This document shows, one piece after another, positions 49,900 through 61,418 of a stretch of DNA of 64,000 nt (positions are counted from its first letter, which is position 1; the number at the start of each line of letters is the position of its first letter). The position numbers were made by a program, and so were the translations under genes. The notes under the pieces were generated by a model. That model saw nothing but the letters and a program-made list of their open reading frames with translations. It did no database searches and was not told the origin of the DNA. Origin of the DNA: Cordia subcordata (lineage: Eukaryota; Streptophyta; Magnoliopsida; Boraginales; Cordiaceae); NCBI GenBank assembly GCA_028554755.1, contig JAPTOF010000002.1:30992501-31056500 (forward strand). The letters are read 5' to 3'.

Positions 49900-50602
49900 G
49901 TGTGTGTTCAGCAATAACTTTTCAAGTAACATTTAGTATTTTGACTGGTCAAAACACTATTTTGCTAAATTATTTATGTTCAGTAAACTAACGTTTCAAG
50001 TAGTTTTTTATATAACTTTTAACATTTCAATTAGCGTTTTTCAAAAATTAAAAATTTTAACGTTTTAGGTAATTTTTAGCTTTCATGTTTTTTTGGCAGT
50101 TATACCCTTTTTGTACTTTTTGATTTTTTATTCTTTCTCCAATCTCTCTGTATATTTTTACCTTTTCTTTCATAAAAATAAATAAGAAATAATATAAAAA
50201 TAAATTTCAATTTCTATATAATAATCAACATTACAAAAAGAATAAGTTTTATTTGTACCTTTTTTTTTTACAAAATAATTTTGAATATATTAAAATTAAT
50301 TCTTGTAATATTGATATAAATTTTTTATCAAAAAAATTAGTTATACTTTAATATTAAAATATGATTATGAAAATAAATATCTAATTATGAAATATATTAT
50401 CTTATTACTATAATAGTAATAGTAATTACAATTATCATAATAATAATAATAATAATAATAATAACATGATAACAATGTCCTTTTCCGTCATTGAACATTC
50501 ATCAGCTAATTTTACGAACACATTTTGTTCAACCATCTAGTTAAACAGATATCTGCTAACAACTATCAGCTACTCTAACAACTAAATTTGCCGAACAAGC
50601 CA
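49900..50602. mobile_element. Tourist-like MITE, about 700 bp
   Basis: TAA flanks both ends (49897-49899 and 50603-50605). The inverted ends are GTGTGTGTTCAGCAA and, from the right, TGGCTTGTTCGGCAAA. The interior is AT-rich with an (AAT)n run near 50445-50463. Confidence 0.55.
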
Positions 50603-50605
50603 TAA

Positions 50606-53307
50606 CTCATTATTCTTGAAAAACTAATCCCAATCATTTGAACTAATCTTTAAACCCCTCTTATCACCCAAATGCCTTTGCTACACATACGACCAAATTT
50701 TCCGTGAATTTGTGGTTGTTTCATTCAATATAATTTTTTTAAAAAATTAAAATTTCATGCATCAAGGTGCAAGCCTCATATATCAAGTAACCAAGTGCTG
50801 ATGCAACAATATTGTTGTGATGAAGCAATCCATGCATATATCATATATGATGATACATACATATAAAAAGCAATGCGTGAAAATGATGTATGCAAACCAG
50901 TAGGGGGCAGCTTAGATGGTTAAGCTCGTAAGAATGAGGACGACTGGTGACTCTGATCGCTTTGGTAGCCTTACTGGAAAGGGGAAACAGATACAGTGTT
51001 AGCCATGTTGTTGTCAAGACAGGTCACACGAATTGCATGTGATTACAATTATGTACTAATTAATGCTTATCCATACCATGGTCCTCATTCCTGAAAAATT
51101 ATTAACTAAGGTAAATTGCAACAAATGCAAAATCGTGATGTTTCACCAAATACACGTAGACAAAATGATACTTGAATATAAATTTTTGGTGTAGAAAAGG
51201 TTGATCTTACGAATCTAGAATTGATTTAGGACTTTAAAGTTAAAAGCAAGAGTTATACCAGTAGATCATCAGGTTAGGTTTAATATTCGAACATAATAAT
51301 TCCTGGACCAGTTTTGAAGCCTAAACATGGCACATGGGCCGGCTGAGCTTGAAAAGGTCAAGACAATCATTTGAATTCCAGGTTAATGCCAGACCACAAT
51401 GTTTCACAATTCGAAGGGCAAATACTTTTGTTGATGAAGGTCCCAAGAAAATCCTGAGATATCATTTTTTCAACATGTTGAATTTAATTTGTTCCTTCTT
51501 CTATAGATATAGTAGCTTTTACCTTTCTTTGGTTTTACTTTTTCTTTCATCATCGCCTTTGAGAAGTATGAATTGATGATAGGAAATGGAAGAGACAAGA
51601 ATCTTATTCCAGGATCTGGATTTTAACTTAAAAAGAACGAACTCAACATAGACTTGGGCACTGCCAAGCTGAAAAACAGTCGTCTCTTTTTGTCCAACAT
51701 TTTGTAAAACTAGTCCTTCTAGACTCTGATCATCTCTTATATCATGTTCCATATAAAGGATTGGATGTAACCCATGGTGCGTGACACCAAGCGATCCCTT
51801 GATTCAATACGCACTCCTCAATCTCTCTCCTTCACATGCGTGTCCTAGCAGGGACACTATAAAAAGATCCTGTCCACAACTATGAGATAAGGTTTTTCCA
51901 TTTAGAAAATACTACAAAAATAGAACTCTGATTATTTAATATCCATACCTAACTTTTTGACTTGAATGCCGTCTAATAATATTTGGCGGACACCATATCG
52001 GTGTTTAGCTTTCGCTGTCTTTGTAGGACATATAATCGCTGAAGAAAGTGCACTCTGAGCTCAAAGTACCCATTTTCTCTAACTGATTTTTCATTAGATT
52101 ACACGCTATTGAAATGGAATCCCATATTTCTTTATCATATTACCAAAGATGCATACATCTTTCGAGTTACTTAACTTAACAAGAATTAGTTTGGTATGGA
52201 ACCCCCATATTTCTTTACCATATTATTACCAAAGATGCATATTGATCCAATCCTATCTATTTACATTTGATGTATGCAGGTGTTAAGTATCTATCCATGT
52301 TCAATCAATTTTTATTTCAAACGTTCCCTAATTCTCATGGATAAATTAAAACTTTCAAAATCTTTATGAGAAAAAGTCTGGAACTTCGAGAATAGTAACA
52401 ACATCCTTAGTAACTTCACTAATATGATTAATTTTAAGATGGAACCTCAAATCTTTATTTGACAATTCTAGATAGAAATTAAGTAGAAGGTTAATTAATC
52501 AATGATTTGAAGGCTTGCCCGCCGTACGTTGAAGTTTAACAAAAGCTTGGGAAGAAATACCACCATGGCCAAGACACAAAAGGTTGGATAACAAACAACA
52601 TTTTTGCATGAACTACACATCATGTCCCAGTGTTCTAATGATCCAAAATGTTAAATCAAAATCCACATATTTCTTACTCTTAAGAATTGTTACTTTGTAC
52701 TAACCTTAATTTCCACCCTCCCCGCCTCGAACCTTTTATGATAAAAATTTCATTGAGAAAAGTAGAAGAGATGGGGGGAACATAGAACAATTCTGATCTT
52801 TAATAATTCTTACACGACAATCTCAATTCTTTTTTGGATGCTAAGTCTATCCAAGATTTAATCCCTACATATATAATAGCAAAGAATGTCCTGGTTTCTA
52901 CATAAAAATTAGACAAGTTTTTTCTTTTTTGAAACCCCTAATCTCAGTCCAATCCATCAAACCGGTCATCATTCCTATAAAAAAGTAGTTTCAATTACTT
53001 AAACTACTTCTTAATTGCAACAGCAAGTTTAGCTACATTAAGTTTAATTAATATTGATGTAATTCTTCTACCCATTGTTAATCGAATTCAGCTGTACACA
53101 TATCCATATGCTTATACACTTCATTCTCGAACAAGATACAACCTGCAAACTTCTTAAAGTCCAGCAGTTTACAGAATTGTGTCAAAACCTTATTAATCAA
53201 GTTCAACTACAAAACAAACATAGGCTTATACAATTTTGGAAGAACATGCAAGCAAAGTTCTTATATGTAGTCCAGCTAGCAGATGATAGAAGTTAAAGTT
53301 TTATTAT
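50606..53307. other. Gene-less region downstream of CYP82
   Basis: 2.7 kb with no recognised coding sequence. Open frames at 51334-51752 and 53075-53296 have no motifs. No clear repeat ends found. Confidence 0.5.
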
Positions 53308-55022
53308 TCAATAGAGAGTAGAAGACAAGCGGGGGGCAACTAGTACGTCGAGTGGAGTGGCTTTGAGGTTTGTAAGGCCCGCACTCTCAGTCATGTCAAT
53401 AGGTTCATCAAATGGAGTTGAGATGTCAAAAGCATGAAGCAATTGGGCCAAAACCAAATGTATCATCTCAAGGCTAAAAATCGTACCGGGACAAATTCTT
53501 CTACCAGCACCAAATGGGATTAACTCAAAATGCTGGCCCTTAACATCAATATCTTTTTGGATACTTAGAAACCTTTCTGGCTTGAACTCTGATGGATCCG
53601 CCCATATACGTGGATCTCGTTGGAGTTTCCATAAATTCATTATCAGCCTTGTGCCTTTTCTAACTCTGTAACCACCTATTGTGCAATCTTCAGTGAATTC
53701 CCTAGGGCCAGACAGCGGAGCAGCTGGATATAATCTTAGTGCCTCTTTCACGACGGCTTGAAGATACTGCAGCTTGCCGATGTCAGCCTCATCTACTCGT
53801 CTGTTCTTCCCGACGTGCATCTCTAATTCTTCCTGGACCTTTCTCATTGCTTGGCGATTATTTAGTAGCAATGATAATATCCAAACCAACATAACCGATG
53901 TGGTATCAGTCCCTCCCGCAATTAAAACCTGAAAATCGGAAGATGGGGATGGACAGCAGTCTAGATTATATTCAGTTAACGATCTACTAAAAATGATGAT
54001 ATTATATCCAGAAAATGAAAAATAAAAAAAAATAATCTTGTTTGGAAGTATCTTAAGACAATTCATACCAAGGACGTAGATTTCACAATAGTATCAGGAT
54101 CACAACCAGCAAGGTTAGCGCCTTCCACGATTGACAACATCACATCAATGAAGTCTTTTTCAGCGCTAGCCTCACCCGTGGCTTGCTTTCGACGATGTTC
54201 TTGCAACCACCCTTCACAAATAGTGTCCATTTCCTCTGCAGCTTTTTTCATCGCCTTTTCATACCCTCCGATATCAAGCCACCCTAACCAAGGCACTATA
54301 TCACCTAACACTAATACCCCCATCAGGTCAAAGAAATCCCTCATCGCCTTTCTGCACCGCCTCGCTCCTTCGTCGTCACTGGGAACGTTGTCTCCGAAGT
54401 ACCTCTTTCCAGCAACCATTCTAAGTATCACGTTTAACGTTAAGTCTCCGAACCATTTTTTCATATCCACCAAAACTTCTCCTGATGATCCATGTTTCTG
54501 ATCATTATTCCATTTCTTGTAGAGTTCATTTGTCGAAGTTTGAGTTTCAGAGACTCTTATATGCTTGAGCAACTCAAGACGGCGAGCGGAGAACAATTCA
54601 AGGGAAATAATCTTGCGAAGTTCACGCCAATATGGACCATAAGGGGAGACGTTAAACATGGCGTAGTCATACCCCAAATATTTGAATGCTAAAAACTTGG
54701 GACGAGATAAAGCAGCAAGATCATGTGTGGTGAATAGCTCCTTAGCCAATTCCGAGCTGCTCACCACCAAGGCTCTGTGCACACCGATCCGGACGGTGAA
54801 GATTGGTCCGTACTTATCAGCTAATGATCCCAACTTTATATGAGGAAGCTGAGCTCCTCTTAAGAGGAGGAGGTGACCTATTATGGGCCATGCACCACCT
54901 GCTTCTGGTGGTGCTTGATTTTCGCCGGAGCTTCTAAACCTCCATGATAGGTATTTTAAAACTAGTAAAAGAACAAAAACTCCAGCTATACCAGTGTTGA
55001 TATGTAAAGGGAAGAAATCCAT
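53308..55022 (-). CDS. Cytochrome P450, CYP82 family
   Basis: A microsomal heme monooxygenase of specialised metabolism. Two exons (54069-55022 and 53308-53928) join in phase 0 to 524 residues, the usual two-exon layout of CYP82 genes. Start: ATG at 55022, giving an N-terminal membrane anchor ([15 protein letters not shown]) and then the proline-rich hinge [14 protein letters not shown]. Key motifs are complete: I-helix AGGTDTT (322-328), ExxR as EALR (380-383), PERF (435-438), and the heme-binding loop [10 protein letters not shown] with Cys at about 464. LSSTLY ends the protein. CYP82 members act on terpenoids, phenylpropanoids, coumarins and alkaloids in different plants; the substrate cannot be read from the sequence. 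A broken tandem relative lies at 61.4 kb on the same strand. Confidence 0.92.
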
Positions 55023-55203
55023 GTTGGTTGTTTTGCTATGAGGTTTCTGATTAATATAATATATTTCCAAAATTGACTTGCTCTTAATATCTTTATTATG
55101 GGTGCATCACATGTCAGATAGCAAGTGTACTACACCCCTGACGAGGACTCGAGACGTCAAGTCATTAATTATTATCTCACGTCAGTTTGCATTATATTTT
55201 ATT

Positions 55204-58067
55204 AGATTTTTTTATAAATGACACCTATTACAATATTTTTATTTTGAAATAGATTTTAAAACTATCATTTTCAGTTATTGAAATGTCAAAATAGGCAATT
55301 GAATAAAAATCAAATTATGCTTTTATATGCTGTCAGACTACGTGGCATTTTCGATTATTCAATAGCCAAAAATAGAATTCGGCCATTCAACAGCAAAAAA
55401 TTATGAGGGAATATATTCCTTTGTCAGCACGCAGATTTCTGGTTTTCAATAGCAAATTTCGGCTATTGAAAACTTGAAATTTTGTCCCGTCATTCTCCCT
55501 TTACATCAACGAATATATAGCTGACAAAGTGACAGTCATATTCGTTTCTAACAAACTCAGCCTCACAAGATACTATATAAACCCTCTTCCCATTGCTTCC
55601 AAACAATTGGCTTCTAAAACTTGATGGTAAAAAATACTTTCAACTGTTTTTTTAACACTTCTTTCAGTCAGCTCAAATTGTTTCAAACCCCTAAATTGTT
55701 CTTGTAAACTATCCAATATTTCATACTAATCCTGAAAAATAATATGAATCCAAACTCAATAACTGTTATTTTACATTATGGAGGCTGAAAAATCAATGGC
55801 CCTTTCGGTGTACAGTATAAGACTGCAGAGCCTAGGTGCAAACTCAAAATAACAGAAGAAAAGTCGTACAATGAGTTCATTTACAGTGTTTATTAGAAGT
55901 TTAATTTGTGTTACGGCGTGGACAGAGTTCTGTTACATCATCGTTTTCAATCGGCACTCATCAACTCCCCATATCCATACTTTAGCGTTAGTGCAATCAC
56001 TTCCGATGAAAAGTTGAAGGACATGTACGAGATCGCTTGCTATCCTAATTACATGCGTATGGTAGATGTTTATGTTGACGTAGACAAGGATGACGCGTAC
56101 ATTCCCCAGACAATGAGTGGTACTCCTTCTTACGACAGTGTCCCCGATTTGAATGCAAATTTTACTGGTTACCGAGATGAAGGGTTCAACACAGCAACGA
56201 CTGTGCCAGAGTCTTCCAATTTAAACGTGTATCCTCAGGACATGTTTAATGTTGTAGGGACATCACATGCCGAAGGCCCACATGCAATGTTCGACTTGAA
56301 TATGGACACATTTCATTTCGACCTAGAAGAAAAGGACGGGGATGTGGAGTTGAACCAACAAAATACATGGTATGATAATGATGAATATGCAAACTCTAAC
56401 ATAGGGGGTGGTCTGAGCAGCGGTGGAATACCTATGGTCGAGAAGTTGGATCATGTAGAGTTACAAACTGCTACGCAAAAATACTACATGGATAGCATAG
56501 ATATACTAGCAACCAAGCCCGTTTGGGAGCCGAATAAGAAGGAGCTTGCAGTGAGCATGGTTTTTCCTACCAAAAAAGATGTTCAGAGAGCCATACAGGT
56601 GTACGCAGTCAGTGTACAATGAGAATACGTGATCAACTGGTCGACACCTAGCTTGTACCTCATTTCTTGCAAGAGTACCAACCATGATAATCTATGTAAA
56701 TGGTACTTGCATGGCATAAAAAATCCATGCACCATCAATTCGAGATTACAAAGTATTGTGGGGTACACAATTACTTAGCTCCTAACAGGCGGTGTGGGCA
56801 CAAAAATGTCACCGCTGATCTAGTCGAATTTATGGTAAGACATTTTATAAAACATAAATCTAATTTTGAGGTAAGTTTTGTTCGAGCTCACGTTAAGGAA
56901 GCACTTCAGGTGGATATATCTTATAGGAAGGCATGGCTTGGGCGAAATAAGGCAATCGAACTTGTATATGGTGATTGGCACCCTTTCATCAGTCCCTTCC
57001 ACGGTTCTTTAGAGCTTTGAAGACAAAGAACCCAGGGACGATTGTAACTTACAACTTTTCTTCGGGTTTGACGGCAGAATACAAAATTTTCGACTATGTT
57101 TTTTGGTCTTTTGCATCGTGCATCATGGCATAGAAGCATTGTCGACCCATGCTTACACTCGACGGTACCCACCGACGGGGCCATACAAGGGTCATCTTCT
57201 TAAAGCATTAAGGACAGATATGACAGGAAAAGTTTTGTCGTTGGCATTTGCCATCATTGATGCTGAGACAATAGATAGTTGGCCATGGTTTCTACATCTC
57301 ATGCAGCAACATTTTCTTCATGCTATAGAAGAGGTTTATATAATATCTAATCGTCACCCAGGGATACTTGCTGCCTTGGAAAATATCACATCAGATGAGC
57401 ATTTTACGTGTAAAACATCGTATTAACCTTCGATATCTGAAAAGCAATGTGTTAAAGCAAGTTCGAAACCAGTATGTGAAAGACTTGTGTTGGGTAGCTG
57501 GAAAAGAACATGAAGTTCGCAAGCATAATGCAATTATGCAAAAAAATTTTGAAGTTGACCCCACACCAGGCAGGGCTAAGAGGAAGGCATACGACTATTT
57601 ATCTGAAATCGACAAGGAAGTTTGAACCCTTTGTTCAAATGGAGGGGCCCGTTGAGGTATGATGACGACGAACAGTGTTGAATGCTTTAATGGTGTTCTT
57701 GTCAATGCAAGATGCTTACCAATCACTGCGTTAGTCTGTCACACTTTTATGAAGTTGGTGGAATGCTTCTACAATCGCTCCATAAATGCTAGATATTTTG
57801 TTGTACAACAAATGCTACCCTCAAGTAGAACAAGGGAACTTTTTGGATAATCGAATTTGGCTATTCAATCGCCGAAACGTTAAAAACAAGGCTAATTTAC
57901 CGCGGCCATTTAACATAGTATATTGTGTTAAATGCACAAATTTACATATATTCAAATGCTAATTTTGGTTATTCAATCCTCAAAAACACTATATTTGAAA
58001 TACAATCTCAGATGAGGCTATTTTCGCAAATAATTTAATAAATGGTGCCATTTATTAAAAAAAATCC
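55204..58067 (+). mobile_element. Mutator-like element (MULE), 2,864 bp
   Basis: An exact 9-bp target duplication TATTTTATT at 55195-55203 and 58068-58076 brackets imperfect inverted ends: left AGATTTTTTTATAAATGACA, right (reverse complement) GGATTTTTTTTAATAAATGG. A 9-bp duplication is typical of MULEs. Subterminal TATTGAAT-like motifs recur in both end regions. The interior encodes decayed MULE transposase pieces. Confidence 0.88.
55900..57850 (+). pseudogene. MULE transposase remnants
   Basis: An acidic N-terminal piece (to 56622) is followed, after stops and frame changes, by AWLGRNKAIELVYGDW (near 56930), the MULE-domain piece FDYVFWSFASC with CRPMLTLDGTHRRG in another frame near 57100-57180, and a 3' piece with TTNSVECFNGVLVNARCLPI (57660-57725). 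At least four frame breaks or stops are present. No SWIM zinc finger was found. Frame breaks rule out function without recoding. Confidence 0.8.
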
Positions 58068-58268
58068 TATTTTATTTATCAGTGGATGATTGTAATATCT
58101 CATGTCAGCTTGAATGATGAATTATATTTTATTTATAAGTAGATGACATAGGTATAATTGATAACTAAAATTGATTATTTTGGATTAATTAATTTAAAGG
58201 ATTAAGTCATTGTTAATTATGTCTCCAGCCTACTATATGAACATTTCTATCATTATACATTTCTATAA

Positions 58269-58492
58269 AGGCTTGTTTGGATTGGCTTATTTTTAAGGTA
58301 AAAGTATTTTTTTTTGAAAAAGTTATATTAAATTTACAATAACTATTTGATTTGATTTTCAAAAAAACTGAAACTCTGAAAAAAGTTCAAATATAATTTT
58401 TTTTAGAAGTCAAAATTTTTAATTTCTTCAAAGAAATTATTTTTCAAAAATTATTAAAAAATACTTTAAAAAAACTAATTAAAACAAAGTCT
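58269..58492. mobile_element. Tourist-like MITE adjacent to the MULE
   Basis: TAA at 58266-58268 and 58493-58495. The left end AGGCTTGTTTGGATTGGC resembles the element at 20831. The right end reverse complement is AGACTTTGTTTTAATTAG. Non-coding. Confidence 0.6.
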
Positions 58493-58663
58493 TAAATATA
58501 GCTAGAGTGTGAATTCAAAGAAACGCAGCATAAATTGTCCATCAATCAAAGAAATTATTTTTCAAAAATTATTAAAAAATATTTTAAAAAAAACTAATTA
58601 AAACAAGTCTTAAATATAGCTAGAGTGTGAATTCAAAGAAACGCAGCATAAATTGTCCATCAA
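58429..58663. repeat. 118-bp direct tandem duplication
   Basis: Units 58429-58546 and about 58547-58663 are nearly identical (CAAAGAAATTATTTTTC at the start, TTGTCCATCAAT at the end). Each unit includes the right end of the MITE and its flank. Confidence 0.85.
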
Positions 58664-60207
58664 TCAAACAATACGTGCACGTACACGTTTGACAACGTGG
58701 ACCACAATTGGCCTGATTCGTTTCATGAGGATCATCAGAACCCACGGAGGACATAAACCCCTATCTTTCCATTTTCTTTAGTCTTCTCTCTGCTCCAGAC
58801 AAGTGCAGCTAAAACTTTCTAGTTCATTCATGATATTACACAAATTTCCGGAGATAAGCAAATATCAATTTTGCTGTCTGCTCAGCCGTTAATCCATTTT
58901 CCCCTAGGAGCTGTGACGTCGCTTTCAGGTTATGAGTCAAGTCAGTCTATCAAATACTAATTTTGTCCTACTAGATGGTGGAAATTGATCACGATCCCCA
59001 TGACTAATTAAGCTATGCTGCCAATATTCAACTATTGTTAGGTAAGGAAAATAAAGATAAACAAACTAAATGATCAATAGTGAAAATCATTAAAATCAAG
59101 TAGAGCGCTCGTATACATGTTTTTATGTTTGATAAATTAACTAACAAATGTATATTTTTTGATATCCTTTGTAGGAATGCTTTAACATTAAAAGATAGAG
59201 ACGAATACGACTTATAATTTGGGTTCGAATTCAGTCCCCCACCCTCTGTTGGATACCTTCGACTTAATTGGCACACAATATAGGAGATGTACTGTGCACC
59301 GAAGCTTGTCAGTTGGTGGTCCGGCTTAGTTAAGTGTGCCGATGGTCGGGCATTGTTAGCTACATTTCTTTTGTCGCAAAAAAAAAAAAGTGTGTATTTT
59401 TTTTTTGTTTTGAACTTTTAAAATAGATGATTATTACAATATTAGACTTCTTGTCAAAATGATAAACCTTGCTTTTTAAATAGATGATTATAATAATATT
59501 AGAGTTATCAATTTCCTCTTCTTTTTTCTTTTCCTCTTTTGATCTCAACAATTTCAACTATTACCAGATAGGTTTGATGGCTTTAGATGTAGTTGCGACT
59601 TAGTTTATCACGTAAGAGATTGCAGCTTTATTTTACAGCATGACGATCGGCTCCAAACGAAACGTCATCAATTTTAATTTCGTTCTCTAAATTAATTTCT
59701 CCCTTAATATTCTCATATAAAGTCATAAAGATAACTCTCCTTTAGTCGGCCAAGTGTAAGATAGGGTATCTCGAATTCGAACCACTCTTGACTTAGACGA
59801 GAAAATTACTGTTGCTCCTTTTTCAAAAAGAAGAAATCCGGAAAAACAAAAAGCCAAAGAAGGTATATCCCTTTTCGTTATGTTTTTGATTTTATAATGT
59901 CCAACGGATCTTGTCAAATGAACTAGCACACGAACACAGTTTCCCAATTTAATTATTTCGATTAGCTTTAGATTATAGTGTACCTTGTAGCACTTAATTA
60001 TTAAAAAGCACAAGCCCACTTGTGAATAACATATCACTTGTAAATTAAATGTCCTAAAATGATTCTAGAATAAAGTGGCTTAACCCCATCTTGCTCAGAG
60101 AAATTTACTTCTTGACGGATGCAACATACAAGCAAGTTGAACTTTTCTGTAAGAGTAGGACAATGCGGATCATAGAAGAGATTATCTTTGAGACTTAAAA
60201 TGAAGAC
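58664..60207. other. Gene-less region with possible SINE remnants
   Basis: No gene. A stretch at about 59161-59392 has a B-box-like GGGTTCGAATTC and ends in poly(A), and the minus strand near 59740-59790 has GGTTCGAATTCGAG. These may be old tRNA-derived SINEs, but no A-box or clean duplication is visible. Confidence 0.35.
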
Positions 60208-60210
60208 TAA

Positions 60211-60621
60211 GAGGGTGTTTGGCTATGCTTGTAAGTTGGTTTGACCAGTTTATAAGCTAATTGACATATTTGACTGAGTATCTTATAAGCGTATTTTTAT
60301 CGGCTTATAAATTGGAGAAAAAAACTAGTGGTAGCATCTTATTTTTGAACAGTTTATAAATATTTTTGGTCAAACTTGTAAAAAGACAATATTACTATTA
60401 AAAATTTAAAATAGCTTTATTGCAGTAATTAATGATATATCCTTTTTTGTCATTTTAACTGCCATTGCTACTTAAACACTTATTTACCAAATATGTCAAC
60501 TTATAAGAACATATTAACTAAACACATCTCTACTTATTTATTAGAAGCTTATAAGTAACTTTTTGTTTATAAACACCAATTGCTTATAAACACTTAAAAA
60601 TAAGCTTAGGCAAACAGGATC
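60211..60621. mobile_element. Tourist-like MITE, 411 bp
   Basis: TAA on both sides (60208-60210 and 60622-60624). The ends are GAGGGTGTTTGGCTATGCTT and, inverted, GATCCTGTTTGCCTAAGCTT. Non-coding. Confidence 0.75.
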
Positions 60622-60886
60622 TAAGTAAAAGCTTAGGCGAAGATCAAGGGCTTCTCACCATTGAAGTACAACATCGACATGCTCTTATTTCAAGAAGTCG
60701 ATAGCAGGCCTTCGCTGCACAAAATCCCGAGGTTAGTCAATTGGGAATCAATTTGGTTGGAGGGATCAGGAGCCACAAGGATCTCCAAATTAGTGACATG
60801 AATTGGCCCCCTTTAAATGCAGATGTAAATGCTATTCTAGAATTATAATCTTAACTTGTGGGCCGCATATGACGTAATATTAATTA

Positions 60887-61288
60887 GAGTCTGTTTGGCC
60901 CAGTTTTTAGAGATTCAAAAATGCTTTCTGTGAGTTTAAAAGTTAAAATTGACCTGTTTGGCCCATTTTTAAAAGAGTTTTAAAATAAAAGCTGAAGCTG
61001 AAAAAAGCTGAAAAACCAAAAATTCCAAATTGAAACTTTTAAGAAAAAGCTTTTGAAAAACTGTTTTTATGTCATGTCAAAAATTATTTTTCTTCATTTT
61101 TTCTCAAAAATACTATGTTATATTTTTTAAAGTCCAATATTACCCTCAAAATAACTGAAAGCTTAACTTTTAAAATATCGGACCAAACAATCAACTACTT
61201 TTATTTAACAACACTTCTATCCAAAGCTCTACTACTAAAAACTCTAAATCTCAACAGCTAAAATTATACAGTTAGGCCAAACAGAGCC
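60887..61288. mobile_element. Tourist-like MITE, 402 bp
   Basis: TTA on both sides (60884-60886 and 61289-61291). The ends are GAGTCTGTTTGGCC and, inverted, GGCTCTGTTTGGCC. In reverse orientation it shares interior sequence with the element at 43095. Confidence 0.78.
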
Positions 61289-61418
61289 TTAATCAAGTCT
61301 TGTAGACTCTACGGATACATGTGGAAATTTATAACCACCAAATATTTTCGAAACAAAACAAGATACAAGTCTTTGTATTATTGGCAGTTAAATTTATGAC
61401 AGTTTCAAGACTAATCAA

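Noticed and set aside
50880..51000. Possible SINE (AGCTTAGATGGTTAAGC stretch)
   Set aside because: No B-box, tail or flanking duplication could be identified.
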